Origin: Flagellimonas myxillae
GTDB taxonomy: Bacteria > Bacteroidota > Bacteroidia > Flavobacteriales > Flavobacteriaceae
Direction of reading: 5' to 3'
NCBI RefSeq assembly: GCF_023502235.1
Contig: NZ_JAMFLY010000001.1
Coordinates: 1,798,001-1,862,000, forward strand
Length of the DNA stretch: 64,000 nt
How positions within the stretch are numbered: position 1 is the first letter of the stretch; every line of letters starts with the position of its first letter. Both the position numbers and the translations under genes were made by a program. Shown here in pieces: positions 8,029 to 17,146 of the stretch. Below the pieces are notes generated by a model. The model was not told the DNA's origin and made no database searches. It worked only from the letters and a program-made list of their open reading frames with translations.

Positions 8029-8841
8029 TTATTTAAAAGAGGTAACCCCGTATTTGGCCGCTTCTTGTTTTGCAATGGGCGCCCAAGCTGTTAGGTTATT
8101 AATTCTTGTATCGTTCGATGGATGTGTGCTCATAAATTCGGGAGGTGCCTGTCCACCTGATTTAGCCTTCATCCGTTTCCATAATTCCGCTGCTTCATCC
8201 GGATTGTATCCAGCAATGGCCATAATTTGAAGACCAATTCTATCGGCTTCTGTTTCATGGCTTCGGCTAAAGGGAAGCATAACCCCTAGGGTTGACCCCA
8301 AGCCATAGGCTTGGTTAAAGGTGTTCCGTTTTTGCGGGTCTTTTATGGCCACATTTCCAGCTACGGCACCAATCTGTTGCAACATTCCGGCACTCATCCG
8401 CTGTGCCCCATGGTCGGCAAGGGCGTGGGCAACCTCGTGGCCCATAACCACCGCAACCCCAGTTTCCGTTTGCGTAATGGGAAGTATACCCGTGTAGAAA
8501 ACGATTTTCCCGCCTGGCATGCACCAAGCATTTACCGTTTCATCGTTGACCAGGTTGTACTCCCATTTGTAATCCTTCAAATATCCTGGATAACCGTTGG
8601 CATCCAACCAACGTTCCGCCGCTGTGGCGATGCGTTGCCCTACGTTGGCAATCATCTTGGCATCGGAAGTCCCGGTAATAACCTTGTTTTCGTTCAAAAA
8701 TTGGTCGTACTGGGCAAAAGCCATTGGAAAAATCTGGCTATTGGGATAAAAATTCAACGTACTTTTCCCTGTAAACGGATTCACCTTACAGGCAACAACC
8801 GCCATAAAAACCGCCGCTGTTAGAATAAATTTTCTCATCAT
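8029..8841 (-). CDS. M48-family metalloprotease lipoprotein
   Basis: Zinc protease of 270 residues. The signal peptide ends in a lipobox (VVACK, Cys18), so the mature enzyme is probably a periplasmic lipoprotein like LoiP/YcaL or BepA relatives. The zinc motif is HEVAH (GHEVAHALADHGAQRM) near residue 135, and the third ligand is likely the Glu in SRSHETEADRIGLQIMAIAGY. The C-terminal STHPSNDTRI block is typical of the family. These enzymes take part in outer-membrane protein quality control. Stands alone between the transporter and GH31 genes. ATG 8838 is an equivalent start. Confidence 0.92.
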   Translation of the reverse strand: MMRKFILTAAVFMAVVACKVNPFTGKSTLNFYPNSQIFPMAFAQYDQFLNENKVITGTSDAKMIANVGQRIATAAERWLDANGYPGYLKDYKWEYNLVNDETVNAWCMPGGKIVFYTGILPITQTETGVAVVMGHEVAHALADHGAQRMSAGMLQQIGAVAGNVAIKDPQKRNTFNQAYGLGSTLGVMLPFSRSHETEADRIGLQIMAIAGYNPDEAAELWKRMKAKSGGQAPPEFMSTHPSNDTRINNLTAWAPIAKQEAAKYGVTSFK

Positions 8842-8878
8842 CTGTTAATAGTGTTTAGTCTAGGGAATTTACGAAAAA

Positions 8879-11278
8879 TTATTTTCCAATCAGGTGCAGC
8901 TCGGTAAAATCCTTGCTGATCTCTATGCTGTTGTTCCCATTGAGTTTGATGTCCTTTAGGTTGACCTGTTCGTTATCCACCTCCACTACTCCAATTTGGA
9001 ATGGAAGGCCGTGGAAAGTCAGTTTTATATTCTCATAGGGGGTGATGAAATTTCCATCCTTAAACTGCTGAATGATCAGTTCATTTTCCTTACCTCTCAG
9101 CCTAAACCTTCTTAGACTGAATCTTCCTTTTTTATAGTCATAACCATCTTGTTGGTCCTCATACACCCTTGATATTTCAATACCCTCCTTGAAATATACG
9201 TCGATGGACAATTCCTTTATTTCTTTTTCCCCAACATATTGCTGTACCGGGTATTTCGGGATAAGCGCACCTTCTTTTACGAACAGGGGAATCTTGCGTA
9301 TATCTGCCGGCACCCACTTCTCAACCCCACCGGTAACAACCTCGTCCGTCCAGTAATCATACCAATTTCCCTTTGGGAAGTACATGCGTCTTCCTTGTGC
9401 ATTGGATTCCTGCACGGGACAGACCAACATCTGCTCTCCAAATAAAAACTCGTCTGTCCTAAAATGGGTCTGTGTATCCTCTTGATCATAAAATACAAGG
9501 GATTGGAGCATTGGGGTTCCGTCCTTGATGTATTTGTAGAACATGGTGTATAGATAAGGTAATAGTTGATACCTCAACTCTATGTACTTTCTGACGATGT
9601 CGGTAATCTCATCCCCGAAAGACCAAGGTTCTTGTTCCCCGTGGTCTCCGCTGGAATGCACCCTACAGAAAGGGTGGAAAATTGCCAATTGCATCCAGCG
9701 AGCGAACAATTCCCCATTGGGTTGCTCGGCAAATCCTCCAATATCTGAACCAACGAAGGAGTATCCACTCATGCACATACGCTGCATCTGCACGTTTGCG
9801 ATCCAAAGGTGCTCCCAAGTTGCCACATTGTCGCCCGTCCATGTGGCACAATATCTCTGGGTTCCCGCATAGGCTGCCCGAGTGAGTACAAATGGTCTTC
9901 TGGGGAACATGAACTTTTTTACCCCATTGTAGGTAGCTCGTACCATTTGCATCCCATACACATTATGTGCCTTTCTATGGCTACACGGATGCCCATCATA
10001 ATCGTGTCTAACATCTAAATTGGCCGTTTTGGAGGGAACCTCCATGATAGCAGGTTCGTTCATGTCATTCCACACACCCTTAACACCCAAATCCGCTATC
10101 ATTTCTTTATAAAGACCAGCCCACCATTCCCTCACTTCGGGATCGGTGAAATCTGGAAATTTACATTCCCCAGGCCATACTTTGCCCTTAAAATGGGGGC
10201 CATCTGCCCTTCTGCAGAAGTAACCGTTGTCCATAGCCTGCTGGTATACCCAGTAATCCGGATCAATCTTTATTCCCGGGTCGATCATGGTGATGGTCTT
10301 AAAACCATCTTCCTCCAATTCCTCGATCATTTTTTTGGGATTGGGAAAACGTTTGTTGTCCCAAGTAAAACATCGGAAGCCTTCCATATAGTCGATATCC
10401 AGATATATCGCATCACAAGGGATTTTGAGCTTTCGAAACGTAGCGGCAATATTCTTTACCTTTTTTTCTGGGAAGTAGCTCCATTTGGATTGATGAAAAC
10501 CCAAGGCCCAAAGTGGCGGAAGCTCGGGAACCCCGGTTAAATCGGTGTAGGCCTCCACGACCTGTGCCATTTTTGGTCCGTAGAAGAAATAATAGTTCAT
10601 CTCGCCCCCATCTGCCCAAAAACTGGTCACATTCCGCTTTTCATGGGCAAAATCAAAATAGGTACTAAAAGAATTATCAAAGAAAATCCCATAAGCGATT
10701 TCTTCTTTTAATCCGATATAAAAAGGAATGGACTTGTACAGAGGTTCTTGATCCTTGCCGTAGGCGTAGGAATCCGTTACCCAATTGTTTACCCGCTTGC
10801 CCTTCAAATTGGTGTGCGAGGCCTTGTCCCCCATACCGTAATAACTTTCCCCGGAGTGGCAGACCTTGCCCATTTTTACAATGTTTCCACCGTAATCGTA
10901 GTTTTCTTCCCAATGAAATCCCAATTCGTCATCCAGAATCACGGTCCCATCCAAATCCACTATTTGCATCTTTAAGGTGGACTTGTTCACATGAATCTTG
11001 ATTTTGGAAGTTGAAATAACGTATTCCGGAACTTCTTCCTTTACTTCCAATTCGTTATATCCCAAACTCACATCATCACTAAGGGCATAGGAAAAATCGG
11101 GCTCAAACACATGTTCCGTGGCAAACCTGAATCGGATTGCACTGTCCCTCAAGATGGTAAGCTCAAGTATAACTCCGTTTTGGGTGGTAAAATAAAGTTT
11201 GTCGTTTTCTTGTTTAAAGTCGACTATATGGTTAGGGTATTGATTGCCCCTTTTTTCTATTTCAGTGTTGGTAATCAT
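8879..11278 (-). CDS. Glycoside hydrolase family 31 alpha-glucosidase
   Basis: Intracellular enzyme of 799 residues, without signal peptide, that removes glucose from alpha-glucans or alpha-glucosides. The GH31 N-terminal beta-sandwich comes first. The catalytic barrel follows, with the nucleophile Asp in KGVWNDMNEPA and the acid/base Asp in ATWTGDNVATWEHL; the WALGFHQSKWSY and YLDIDYMEG segments are also typical. C-terminal beta domains close the protein. It is directly downstream of glgB (99 bases), which points to a role in glycogen or maltodextrin turnover. Exact linkage specificity cannot be read from the sequence. Confidence 0.93.
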   Translation of the reverse strand: MITNTEIEKRGNQYPNHIVDFKQENDKLYFTTQNGVILELTILRDSAIRFRFATEHVFEPDFSYALSDDVSLGYNELEVKEEVPEYVISTSKIKIHVNKSTLKMQIVDLDGTVILDDELGFHWEENYDYGGNIVKMGKVCHSGESYYGMGDKASHTNLKGKRVNNWVTDSYAYGKDQEPLYKSIPFYIGLKEEIAYGIFFDNSFSTYFDFAHEKRNVTSFWADGGEMNYYFFYGPKMAQVVEAYTDLTGVPELPPLWALGFHQSKWSYFPEKKVKNIAATFRKLKIPCDAIYLDIDYMEGFRCFTWDNKRFPNPKKMIEELEEDGFKTITMIDPGIKIDPDYWVYQQAMDNGYFCRRADGPHFKGKVWPGECKFPDFTDPEVREWWAGLYKEMIADLGVKGVWNDMNEPAIMEVPSKTANLDVRHDYDGHPCSHRKAHNVYGMQMVRATYNGVKKFMFPRRPFVLTRAAYAGTQRYCATWTGDNVATWEHLWIANVQMQRMCMSGYSFVGSDIGGFAEQPNGELFARWMQLAIFHPFCRVHSSGDHGEQEPWSFGDEITDIVRKYIELRYQLLPYLYTMFYKYIKDGTPMLQSLVFYDQEDTQTHFRTDEFLFGEQMLVCPVQESNAQGRRMYFPKGNWYDYWTDEVVTGGVEKWVPADIRKIPLFVKEGALIPKYPVQQYVGEKEIKELSIDVYFKEGIEISRVYEDQQDGYDYKKGRFSLRRFRLRGKENELIIQQFKDGNFITPYENIKLTFHGLPFQIGVVEVDNEQVNLKDIKLNGNNSIEISKDFTELHLIGK

Positions 11279-11376
11279 CGCTGATGGGTTATGTAACGCA
11301 CAAAAGAAAGACTTTAGGGCGAGATATTAAAAAGATGTTGTAAACAGCTTTTAACTACAACGTTTGAGATACGTCA

Positions 11377-13272
11377 CTATTTGTAAACAACCACACTAAG
11401 GGGAGGAAGCGTCATGTTTACAGACTGTTCAAAACCGTTCCATGCTTTGTCCGTGGGCTTAAGTGTCTTCTTGCCCACACCGCTACCAGAATATTTGCTG
11501 TCATCACTGTTAAAAAGCAATTTCAGCTGCGTGGCTTTGGGTACGCCCACCCTATAATTTTCCCTCGGAACCGGCGTAAAGTTGCAAGCCACGATTACAT
11601 CGTTTTTGGGGTCATTTCCCTTTCTGATATAGGTTAACACTGAGTTTTCCTGGTCGTTATGCTCAATCCATTGAAAACCTTCCGGGCTGAACTGTCTCTC
11701 GTGTAGGGCGGGATTGTTTCTATACAATCCGTTCAAATCTTTGATGACTTCTTGGATTCCAGAATGAAAATCGTACTGGGTAAGGTGCCAATCCAGGCTT
11801 TCCTGGAAATTCCATTCGGAAGATTGACCAAATTCACCACCCATAAAGAGCAGATTGGCCCCCGGGTGTGTAAACATGTATCCGTATAACAACCGTAGGT
11901 TGGCAAAGCGCTGCCACTCATCACCTGGCATTCGGTACAAAAGTGAATTTTTCCCATAAACCACTTCATCGTGGGAGAAGGGCAGCATAAAATTCTCTGT
12001 AAAAGCGTAGGTGAGGCTAAAGGTCACCTGATTGAGGTCATACGATCTATGGATAGGTTCTTTTTTGAAAAACTCAAGGGTATCGTGCATCCAACCCATC
12101 ATCCACTTCATACCAAATCCCAAACCTCCTAAATCCACAGGTTTGGAAACACCATTGAAAGCAGTGGATTCCTCCGCGATGGTCTGAACCCCCTTAAAGC
12201 TGGCATAAACCTCGGAATTCATTTCCCTAAGGAAGGACATGGCCTCCAAATTTTCGTTGTTGCCATACATATTGGGTTCCCATTCCCCATCTTCACGGGA
12301 GTAATCTAGATACAGCATGGATGCCACGGCATCTACCCTAAGTCCATCAACATGGAACTGGTCCAGCCAAAAAACAGCATTACTGATCAAAAAGGCCCGA
12401 ACCTCGTTTCTCCCATAATTAAAAATCAAGCTTTTCCAATCTGGGTGGTATCCACGTCTTCTATCGGGATGTTCGTATAGGTGGGAACCGTCAAAAAAGC
12501 CAAGTCCATGGGCATCTTCGGGAAAATGTGAGGGTACCCAATCCAAAATCACCCCGATTTCCTTCTCATGAAATTTATCCACCAACATTTTAAACTCCTC
12601 TGGGGTCCCGAAACGGGAGGTAGGTGCAAAATAGCCAGTTAGTTGGTAGCCCCAACTAGGATCAAACGGATATTCCATCACCGGCATGAACTCTACATGG
12701 GTAAAGCCCATTTCGCTAACATAGGAGACCAATTCATCGGCCATTTCGGTATAGGACAAAAACTCCCAACCGTTCTTTTTCTTCCAAGAGCCCAAGTGGA
12801 CTTCATACACCGAATAAGGCTTGTCCAAGGCATTGTGCTCTTCCCTTTTCTCCATCCATTTCTTGTCTTTCCAGGAATAGGGTGCATCCCAAACCACAGA
12901 CGCAGTATTGGGCGGTTGCTCACAATATCGAGCAAATGGATCTGCCTTTTCGGTCCAGATGTCGTTGTTATGCGAGTGGATCTTGTATTTGTATTTGGTT
13001 CCCTTTGCAACCTCAGGAATAAATCCCTCCCATATACCACTGGCATCCCAACGCACATTGAGTTCATGTTCCTTATCATCCCAAAAATTAAAATCGCCAA
13101 TTACCGAAACGGATTTGGCTGTAGGTGCCCAAACCGCAAAATAGGTACCTTTTTTTCCATCCACTTCGGTGATATGGGAACCTAATTTATTATACAGTCT
13201 AAAGTGCTTTCCAGATTTAAAAAGATTGATATCAAACTCCGTGAAAAAGCTATGGGCAATGACTTTGGACAT
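11377..13272 (-). CDS. glgB: 1,4-alpha-glucan branching enzyme
   Basis: Makes alpha-1,6 branches in glycogen. The protein has 631 residues from the chosen ATG at 13270-13272 (MSKVIAHSFF); the open frame extends 27 codons further up but that part is unlike the family. A CBM48 domain (about 30-120, YFAVWAPTAKSVSVIGDFNFWD) precedes the GH13 barrel. The nucleophile Asp lies in GLRVDAVASMLYLD, the acid/base Glu in IAEEST, and the third carboxylate in FSHDEVVYGK. No glgA or glgC is present in the window. Likely same transcript as the GH31 gene. Confidence 0.95.
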   Translation of the reverse strand: MSKVIAHSFFTEFDINLFKSGKHFRLYNKLGSHITEVDGKKGTYFAVWAPTAKSVSVIGDFNFWDDKEHELNVRWDASGIWEGFIPEVAKGTKYKYKIHSHNNDIWTEKADPFARYCEQPPNTASVVWDAPYSWKDKKWMEKREEHNALDKPYSVYEVHLGSWKKKNGWEFLSYTEMADELVSYVSEMGFTHVEFMPVMEYPFDPSWGYQLTGYFAPTSRFGTPEEFKMLVDKFHEKEIGVILDWVPSHFPEDAHGLGFFDGSHLYEHPDRRRGYHPDWKSLIFNYGRNEVRAFLISNAVFWLDQFHVDGLRVDAVASMLYLDYSREDGEWEPNMYGNNENLEAMSFLREMNSEVYASFKGVQTIAEESTAFNGVSKPVDLGGLGFGMKWMMGWMHDTLEFFKKEPIHRSYDLNQVTFSLTYAFTENFMLPFSHDEVVYGKNSLLYRMPGDEWQRFANLRLLYGYMFTHPGANLLFMGGEFGQSSEWNFQESLDWHLTQYDFHSGIQEVIKDLNGLYRNNPALHERQFSPEGFQWIEHNDQENSVLTYIRKGNDPKNDVIVACNFTPVPRENYRVGVPKATQLKLLFNSDDSKYSGSGVGKKTLKPTDKAWNGFEQSVNMTLPPLSVVVYK

Positions 13273-13356
13273 AAGCGTTGGTTTAACAAGTGCAATATTA
13301 CACATCTTTGCCCAAGTATCCGATTTTAGGTGTACTTCATCACAAAATATCAACGT

Positions 13357-13385
13357 AAATCAAAAAATGGAATGCTTTTTGATTT
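13357..13385 (+). other. Hairpin in the leader of the collagen-like lipoprotein gene
   Basis: AAATCAAAAA pairs perfectly with TTTTTGATTT over 10 bases with a 9-base loop. It sits 46 bases before the start of the next gene. The same AAATCAAAAATC word recurs just before that start (13412-13428). It could be a mRNA-stability or attenuation element; no function is shown. Confidence 0.45.
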
Positions 13386-13431
13386 TTACCGGGAAAGAAC
13401 AAATTTGAACGCAAATCAAAAATCAAAAATC

Positions 13432-14019
13432 ATGACAAAATTTAATACAATTGTAGGCGTAATTCTAGTATTGCTGATATCGGCCTGTGAAGGTCCAGCT
13501 GGCCCTCCCGGGTTCGATGGACTCGATGGAAGAGATGGCCTTGACGGACTTGATGGCCAGGACGGTATTCAAGGACAAGTAGTTGAGGTTGATGGTGTTA
13601 ACTTCGATTACGATGTCGCTGGAAACATATTTAATACCCTCATTACCTTTAGTGATGTAACGGATTTCGAGGTCTTTGAATCGGATGCCGTATTGATCTA
13701 TAGGTTCGATGGAACCATAGATCTGGATGATGGTAGTACAGCAGATGCCTGGAGCCAAATTCCACAGAGCTTTTTCTTGCCGGAAGGGACCATCCAATAC
13801 GTTGCAGCGCATACCTTCGTGGACGTGGAACTTTTTATTGACGGAAATTTTGACCTTTCTGCCTTGGACACCAGTTTTACCGATGATCAATCCTTTAGGA
13901 TTGTATTTGTGCCCAGCGTATTCGCCGAATCTTCCAAAATGGACACATCCAAGCTCTCCAATGTGATGTCGGCCCTGGGAATTCAGGAAGATGGGGTTAA
14001 AAAAATAGAGCTGCAATAG
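13432..14019 (+). CDS. Lipoprotein with short collagen-like repeat
   Basis: Protein of 195 residues from ATG 13432; the longer open frame starting further upstream lacks a sensible N-terminus. The signal peptide ends in a lipobox (LISACEGP, Cys18). It is followed directly by a collagen-like stretch of about ten Gly-X-Y triplets (GPA GPP GFD GLD GRD GLD GLD GQD GIQ, about residues 19-46). The remaining 150 residues are beta-rich and acidic and match no family I know. A short collagen-like stalk right after the lipid anchor is frequent in Flavobacteria and probably holds the globular domain off the outer membrane. A strong terminator follows. Confidence 0.75.
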   Translation: MTKFNTIVGVILVLLISACEGPAGPPGFDGLDGRDGLDGLDGQDGIQGQVVEVDGVNFDYDVAGNIFNTLITFSDVTDFEVFESDAVLIYRFDGTIDLDDGSTADAWSQIPQSFFLPEGTIQYVAAHTFVDVELFIDGNFDLSALDTSFTDDQSFRIVFVPSVFAESSKMDTSKLSNVMSALGIQEDGVKKIELQ

Positions 14020-14042
14020 TCGCTCAGAAATGTTAACTTATG

Positions 14043-14073
14043 GTCCTGTTGGTTTCAACAGGACTTTTTTTTT
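14043..14073 (+). terminator. Rho-independent terminator
   Basis: GTCCTGTTG / CAACAGGAC, a 9-bp perfect stem with a 4-base loop, followed by nine T residues. Ends the collagen-like lipoprotein transcript. Confidence 0.9.
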
Positions 14074-14124
14074 GTTTCCTTGTTGAAAGGAATTCACAAA
14101 ACAATCGTCTACATATAAAAAGAA

Positions 14125-14616
14125 ATGGGAAAAAAATTGTTTTTGGCAGTGTTGTTGGCTTTTGTAGGATGCAAGGGCGTTTCGCAAGAGGACAACAAGT
14201 CAGTTAAAAAAGAAAAAGTATTTCCGGTCACAAAGACCGACGCAGAGTGGCGAGCAGAGCTGACCGAAATGGAATACTACGTACTTCGGAAAGCTGCAAC
14301 CGAGAGCCCCTTTACCAGCGAATTGTTGGAAAATAAGGAAAAGGGTACCTACGTTTGCGCCGGCTGCTCTACCCCTTTATTCCGTAGCGAAAACAAATAT
14401 AGATCGGGAACGGGCTGGCCTAGTTTTGATCGTGAGATTGAAGGTAATGTGGCCTACGATGTCGATTATAAAATAGGCTACAAACGCACGGAGGAACATT
14501 GCGCAACCTGCGGAGGACACCTAGGCCATGTTTTTAACGATGGTCCTAAAAGAACAACCGGGGAAAGACATTGCATCAATGGTGTTGCCCTGGATTTTGT
14601 TCCGGATGAAAAATAG
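14125..14616 (+). CDS. msrB: Exported peptide-methionine (R)-S-oxide reductase
   Basis: Reduces methionine-R-sulfoxide in proteins. Protein of 163 residues with a lipoprotein signal (LAFVGCKG, Cys16), so this copy acts in the periplasm or outer membrane. The MsrB domain covers about 40-160 with both zinc CxxC pairs (CAGC and CATC), the GTGWPSFD substrate loop, and the catalytic Cys in RHCINGVALDF. It needs an external electron source, which is not encoded here. It is followed by a second, cytosolic msrB, separated by a short tandem repeat. Confidence 0.93.
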   Translation: MGKKLFLAVLLAFVGCKGVSQEDNKSVKKEKVFPVTKTDAEWRAELTEMEYYVLRKAATESPFTSELLENKEKGTYVCAGCSTPLFRSENKYRSGTGWPSFDREIEGNVAYDVDYKIGYKRTEEHCATCGGHLGHVFNDGPKRTTGERHCINGVALDFVPDEK

Positions 14617-14628
14617 TTAGCATAGCTA

Positions 14629-14684
14629 CCTTACTTTTTCACTAACCCACTATTTCACTATCTTACTGTATCACTTCACCACTT
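14629..14684. repeat. Octanucleotide degenerate tandem repeat
   Basis: Seven in-phase 8-base units of consensus yyTCACTw (CCTTACTT, TTTCACTA, ACCCACTA, TTTCACTA, TCTTACTG, TATCACTT, CACCACTT). They fill the gap between the two msrB genes and end five bases before the second start codon. It therefore lies in the probable leader or translation-initiation region. Confidence 0.75.
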
Positions 14685-14688
14685 CAAA

Positions 14689-15093
14689 ATGAACAAATAC
14701 GCCATCAATAAGACTGAAGAAGAATGGAAACAGGAACTTTCTCCTGAAGAATTCCATGTATTGCGGAAAAAAGGAACTGAAAGACCTTTTACAGGGCAAT
14801 ACAATCTACATTTCGAGAATGGGGATTACCATTGCAAAGCTTGCAACGCCAAGCTATTTGAAAGCGATAATAAGTTCGAAAGCGGGTGCGGTTGGCCTTC
14901 GTTCGATCAAGCCATTGAGGGTGCCATTGAGTACGTTCGGGATACGAGCCACGGGATGCTGCGTACGGAGACCCTTTGCGCCAATTGTGGAAGCCATTTG
15001 GGGCATGTGTTCAACGATGGGCCAAAGGAGACCACGGGACAGCGCTATTGTATCAATTCGGTGAGCATCGGTTTTAATCCTGAAGAAGCATAA
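14689..15093 (+). CDS. msrB: Cytosolic peptide-methionine (R)-S-oxide reductase
   Basis: Second MsrB, 134 residues, without signal peptide. Zinc Cys pairs are CKAC and CANC; the substrate loop is GCGWPSFD and the catalytic Cys is in RYCINSVSIGF. It is only moderately similar to the exported copy just upstream, so the pair is probably an old duplication with different compartments rather than a recent tandem copy. Its stop overlaps the start of the DUF1572 gene by one base. Confidence 0.95.
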   Translation: MNKYAINKTEEEWKQELSPEEFHVLRKKGTERPFTGQYNLHFENGDYHCKACNAKLFESDNKFESGCGWPSFDQAIEGAIEYVRDTSHGMLRTETLCANCGSHLGHVFNDGPKETTGQRYCINSVSIGFNPEEA

Positions 15094-15617
15094 TGGACTT
15101 TCAAGAAGACTATCTCCAAAGTGTAAAAAAGGAGTTCAATCGGTACAAATCCATGGGCGAAAAAACCTTTGCCCAACTGGCGGATGACGATATCCATTGG
15201 ACATACACTAAAGAAGACAATTCCATTGCCATAATTGTAAAGCACATTGTAGGCAATATGCTGAGTAGGTGGACCAACTTTTTAACCGAAGATGGGGAAA
15301 AGACCTGGCGCAATAGAGACACCGAATTTGAAACTCCTTATGCTTCCAAAAAGGAAATGCTGATAGCCTGGGAAAAGGGATGGGCATGTCTTTTTAGAGC
15401 CCTAAATAGTATCGACAGGACCAACTTTGACTCCAAGGTCAAAATTAGAAACGAGGAGCACTCCATAATCCAAGCCATCAATCGTCAACTAGGTCATTAT
15501 CCCAGCCATATTGGTCAAATTGTGTTTATCGGAAAAATGATAAAAAAAGCGGATTGGCAATCCTTATCCATTCCTAAGGGCCAGTCCGAAGCTTTTAATA
15601 AAAAGATGTTCGGATAA
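15093..15617 (+). CDS. DUF1572 (DinB-like) protein
   Basis: Protein of 174 residues of the DinB/YfiT-like four-helix-bundle superfamily, DUF1572 branch. Seen are SIAIIVKHIVGNMLSRWTNF with the first metal-type His (about 51) and RQLGHYPSHIGQIVFIGK with the other two His (about 136 and 140). Members often bind a divalent metal and some are thiol transferases using bacillithiol or mycothiol; bshC elsewhere in the window would supply bacillithiol. The actual substrate is unknown. Translationally coupled to msrB through the TAATG overlap. Confidence 0.8.
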   Translation: MDFQEDYLQSVKKEFNRYKSMGEKTFAQLADDDIHWTYTKEDNSIAIIVKHIVGNMLSRWTNFLTEDGEKTWRNRDTEFETPYASKKEMLIAWEKGWACLFRALNSIDRTNFDSKVKIRNEEHSIIQAINRQLGHYPSHIGQIVFIGKMIKKADWQSLSIPKGQSEAFNKKMFG

Positions 15618-15664
15618 GCTCCTTCAACAAATTCATCATTATAACAATTCGGCAAAACCAAAGC

Positions 15665-15696
15665 TTGGATTTTGGTGCCTGAATTGCGTACTTTTG
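15665..15696 (+). promoter_or_regulatory. Predicted promoter of lpdA
   Basis: TTG at 15665-15667 and TACTTTTG at 15689-15696 with a 21-base spacer fit the Flavobacterium consensus TTG-N17-23-TAnnTTTG exactly. The implied leader is about 50 bases before the ATG at 15752. Confidence 0.65.
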
Positions 15697-15751
15697 CACC
15701 TGCCTTCCAAAAGGGTAGGTTTCAATTTTTATCAACTAAATTCAAATTCTG

Positions 15752-17143
15752 ATGAGCAACTTCGATGTTATTGTTTTGGGTAGTGGTCCTGGTGGATATG
15801 TAACGGCCATCCGTGCCTCCCAACTTGGATTCAAAACAGCCATTGTGGAAAAGGAAAGTCTTGGTGGTGTATGCCTAAACTGGGGCTGTATTCCAACAAA
15901 GGCCCTATTGAAGTCCGCACAGGTATTTGAATACCTCAAGCATGCCGAGGATTATGGCTTAAGCGCCAAAAAAGTGGAGCACGATTTTGGGGCCGTGGTA
16001 AACCGAAGTAGAGGTGTAGCGGAAAGCATGAGTAAAGGCGTGCAATTCTTGATGAAAAAGAACAAAATCGAGATCCTGAACGGCTACGGCAAGGTGCAAC
16101 CTGGAAAAAAAGTATTGGTCAAAGGGGAACATGGGGATACTGCCGAGTATACCGCCGACCATATAATCATAGCTACCGGTGCGCGGAGCAGGGAACTGCC
16201 CAGCTTACCCCAAGATGGCAAAAAAGTTATTGGATATCGCGAAGCGATGTCCTTGGAATCCCAGCCCAAAAAGATGATTGTTGTGGGAAGTGGGGCCATT
16301 GGGGTTGAATTTGCGTATTTCTACAATTCCATGGGAACCGAAGTCACTATCGTGGAATACCTTCCGAACATCGTTCCAGTAGAAGACACCGATGTTTCCA
16401 AGCAATTGGAGCGTAACTTCAAGAAAAATGGAATCAAAATAAAGACCTCGGCCGAAGTCACCCAAGTGGATACCTCTGGAAGTGGTGTTAAAGCCACGGT
16501 AAAAACGGCCAAAGGCGAGGAAGTTTTGGAAGCCGATGTGGTACTGTCCGCAGTAGGTATCAAAACAAATATTGAAGATATAGGATTGGAAGATGTTGGA
16601 ATTGCCGTGGATAGGGACAAAATCCTTGTCAATGACTACTACCAGACCAACATCCCAGGTTACTACGCCATTGGTGATGTAACCCCAGGTCAAGCTTTGG
16701 CACACGTTGCCTCTGCCGAAGGTATCCTTTGTGTTGAAAAAATTGCTGGCATGCATGTCGAAGCCTTGGATTATGGCAACATTCCTGGATGTACCTACTG
16801 CATTCCTGAAGTGGCTTCTGTTGGAATGACAGAGCAACAAGCCAAAGATCAAGGTTACGAGCTCAAAATTGGGAAATTTCCTTTTTCAGCTAGTGGAAAA
16901 GCAAAAGCCTCAGGAACGCCAGATGGTTTCGTAAAAGTGATTTTCGATGCCAAGTATGGCGAATGGCTGGGTTGCCACATGATTGGTGTTGGCGTTACCG
17001 ATATGATCGCAGAGGCCGTTGTTGCCCGTAAGTTGGAAACGACCGGACATGAAATTCTCAAGGCGGTCCACCCCCACCCTACCATGAGTGAGGCAGTAAT
17101 GGAGGCTGTTGCAGATGCTTACGACGAAGTAATCCATCTATAA
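15752..17143 (+). CDS. lpdA: Dihydrolipoyl dehydrogenase
   Basis: E3 flavoprotein of the 2-oxoacid dehydrogenase and glycine-cleavage complexes, re-oxidising dihydrolipoamide with NAD+. 463 residues, the usual length. The FAD site is GSGPGG (10-15) and the redox pair is in GGVCLNWGC (Cys41, Cys46). The NAD site is GSGAIGVEF near 175, a second FAD motif is YYAIGDV, and the C-terminal catalytic His-Glu is in HPHPTMSEA. It has its own promoter and is not next to E1/E2 genes. Confidence 0.96.
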   Translation: MSNFDVIVLGSGPGGYVTAIRASQLGFKTAIVEKESLGGVCLNWGCIPTKALLKSAQVFEYLKHAEDYGLSAKKVEHDFGAVVNRSRGVAESMSKGVQFLMKKNKIEILNGYGKVQPGKKVLVKGEHGDTAEYTADHIIIATGARSRELPSLPQDGKKVIGYREAMSLESQPKKMIVVGSGAIGVEFAYFYNSMGTEVTIVEYLPNIVPVEDTDVSKQLERNFKKNGIKIKTSAEVTQVDTSGSGVKATVKTAKGEEVLEADVVLSAVGIKTNIEDIGLEDVGIAVDRDKILVNDYYQTNIPGYYAIGDVTPGQALAHVASAEGILCVEKIAGMHVEALDYGNIPGCTYCIPEVASVGMTEQQAKDQGYELKIGKFPFSASGKAKASGTPDGFVKVIFDAKYGEWLGCHMIGVGVTDMIAEAVVARKLETTGHEILKAVHPHPTMSEAVMEAVADAYDEVIHL

Positions 17144-17146
17144 TCC

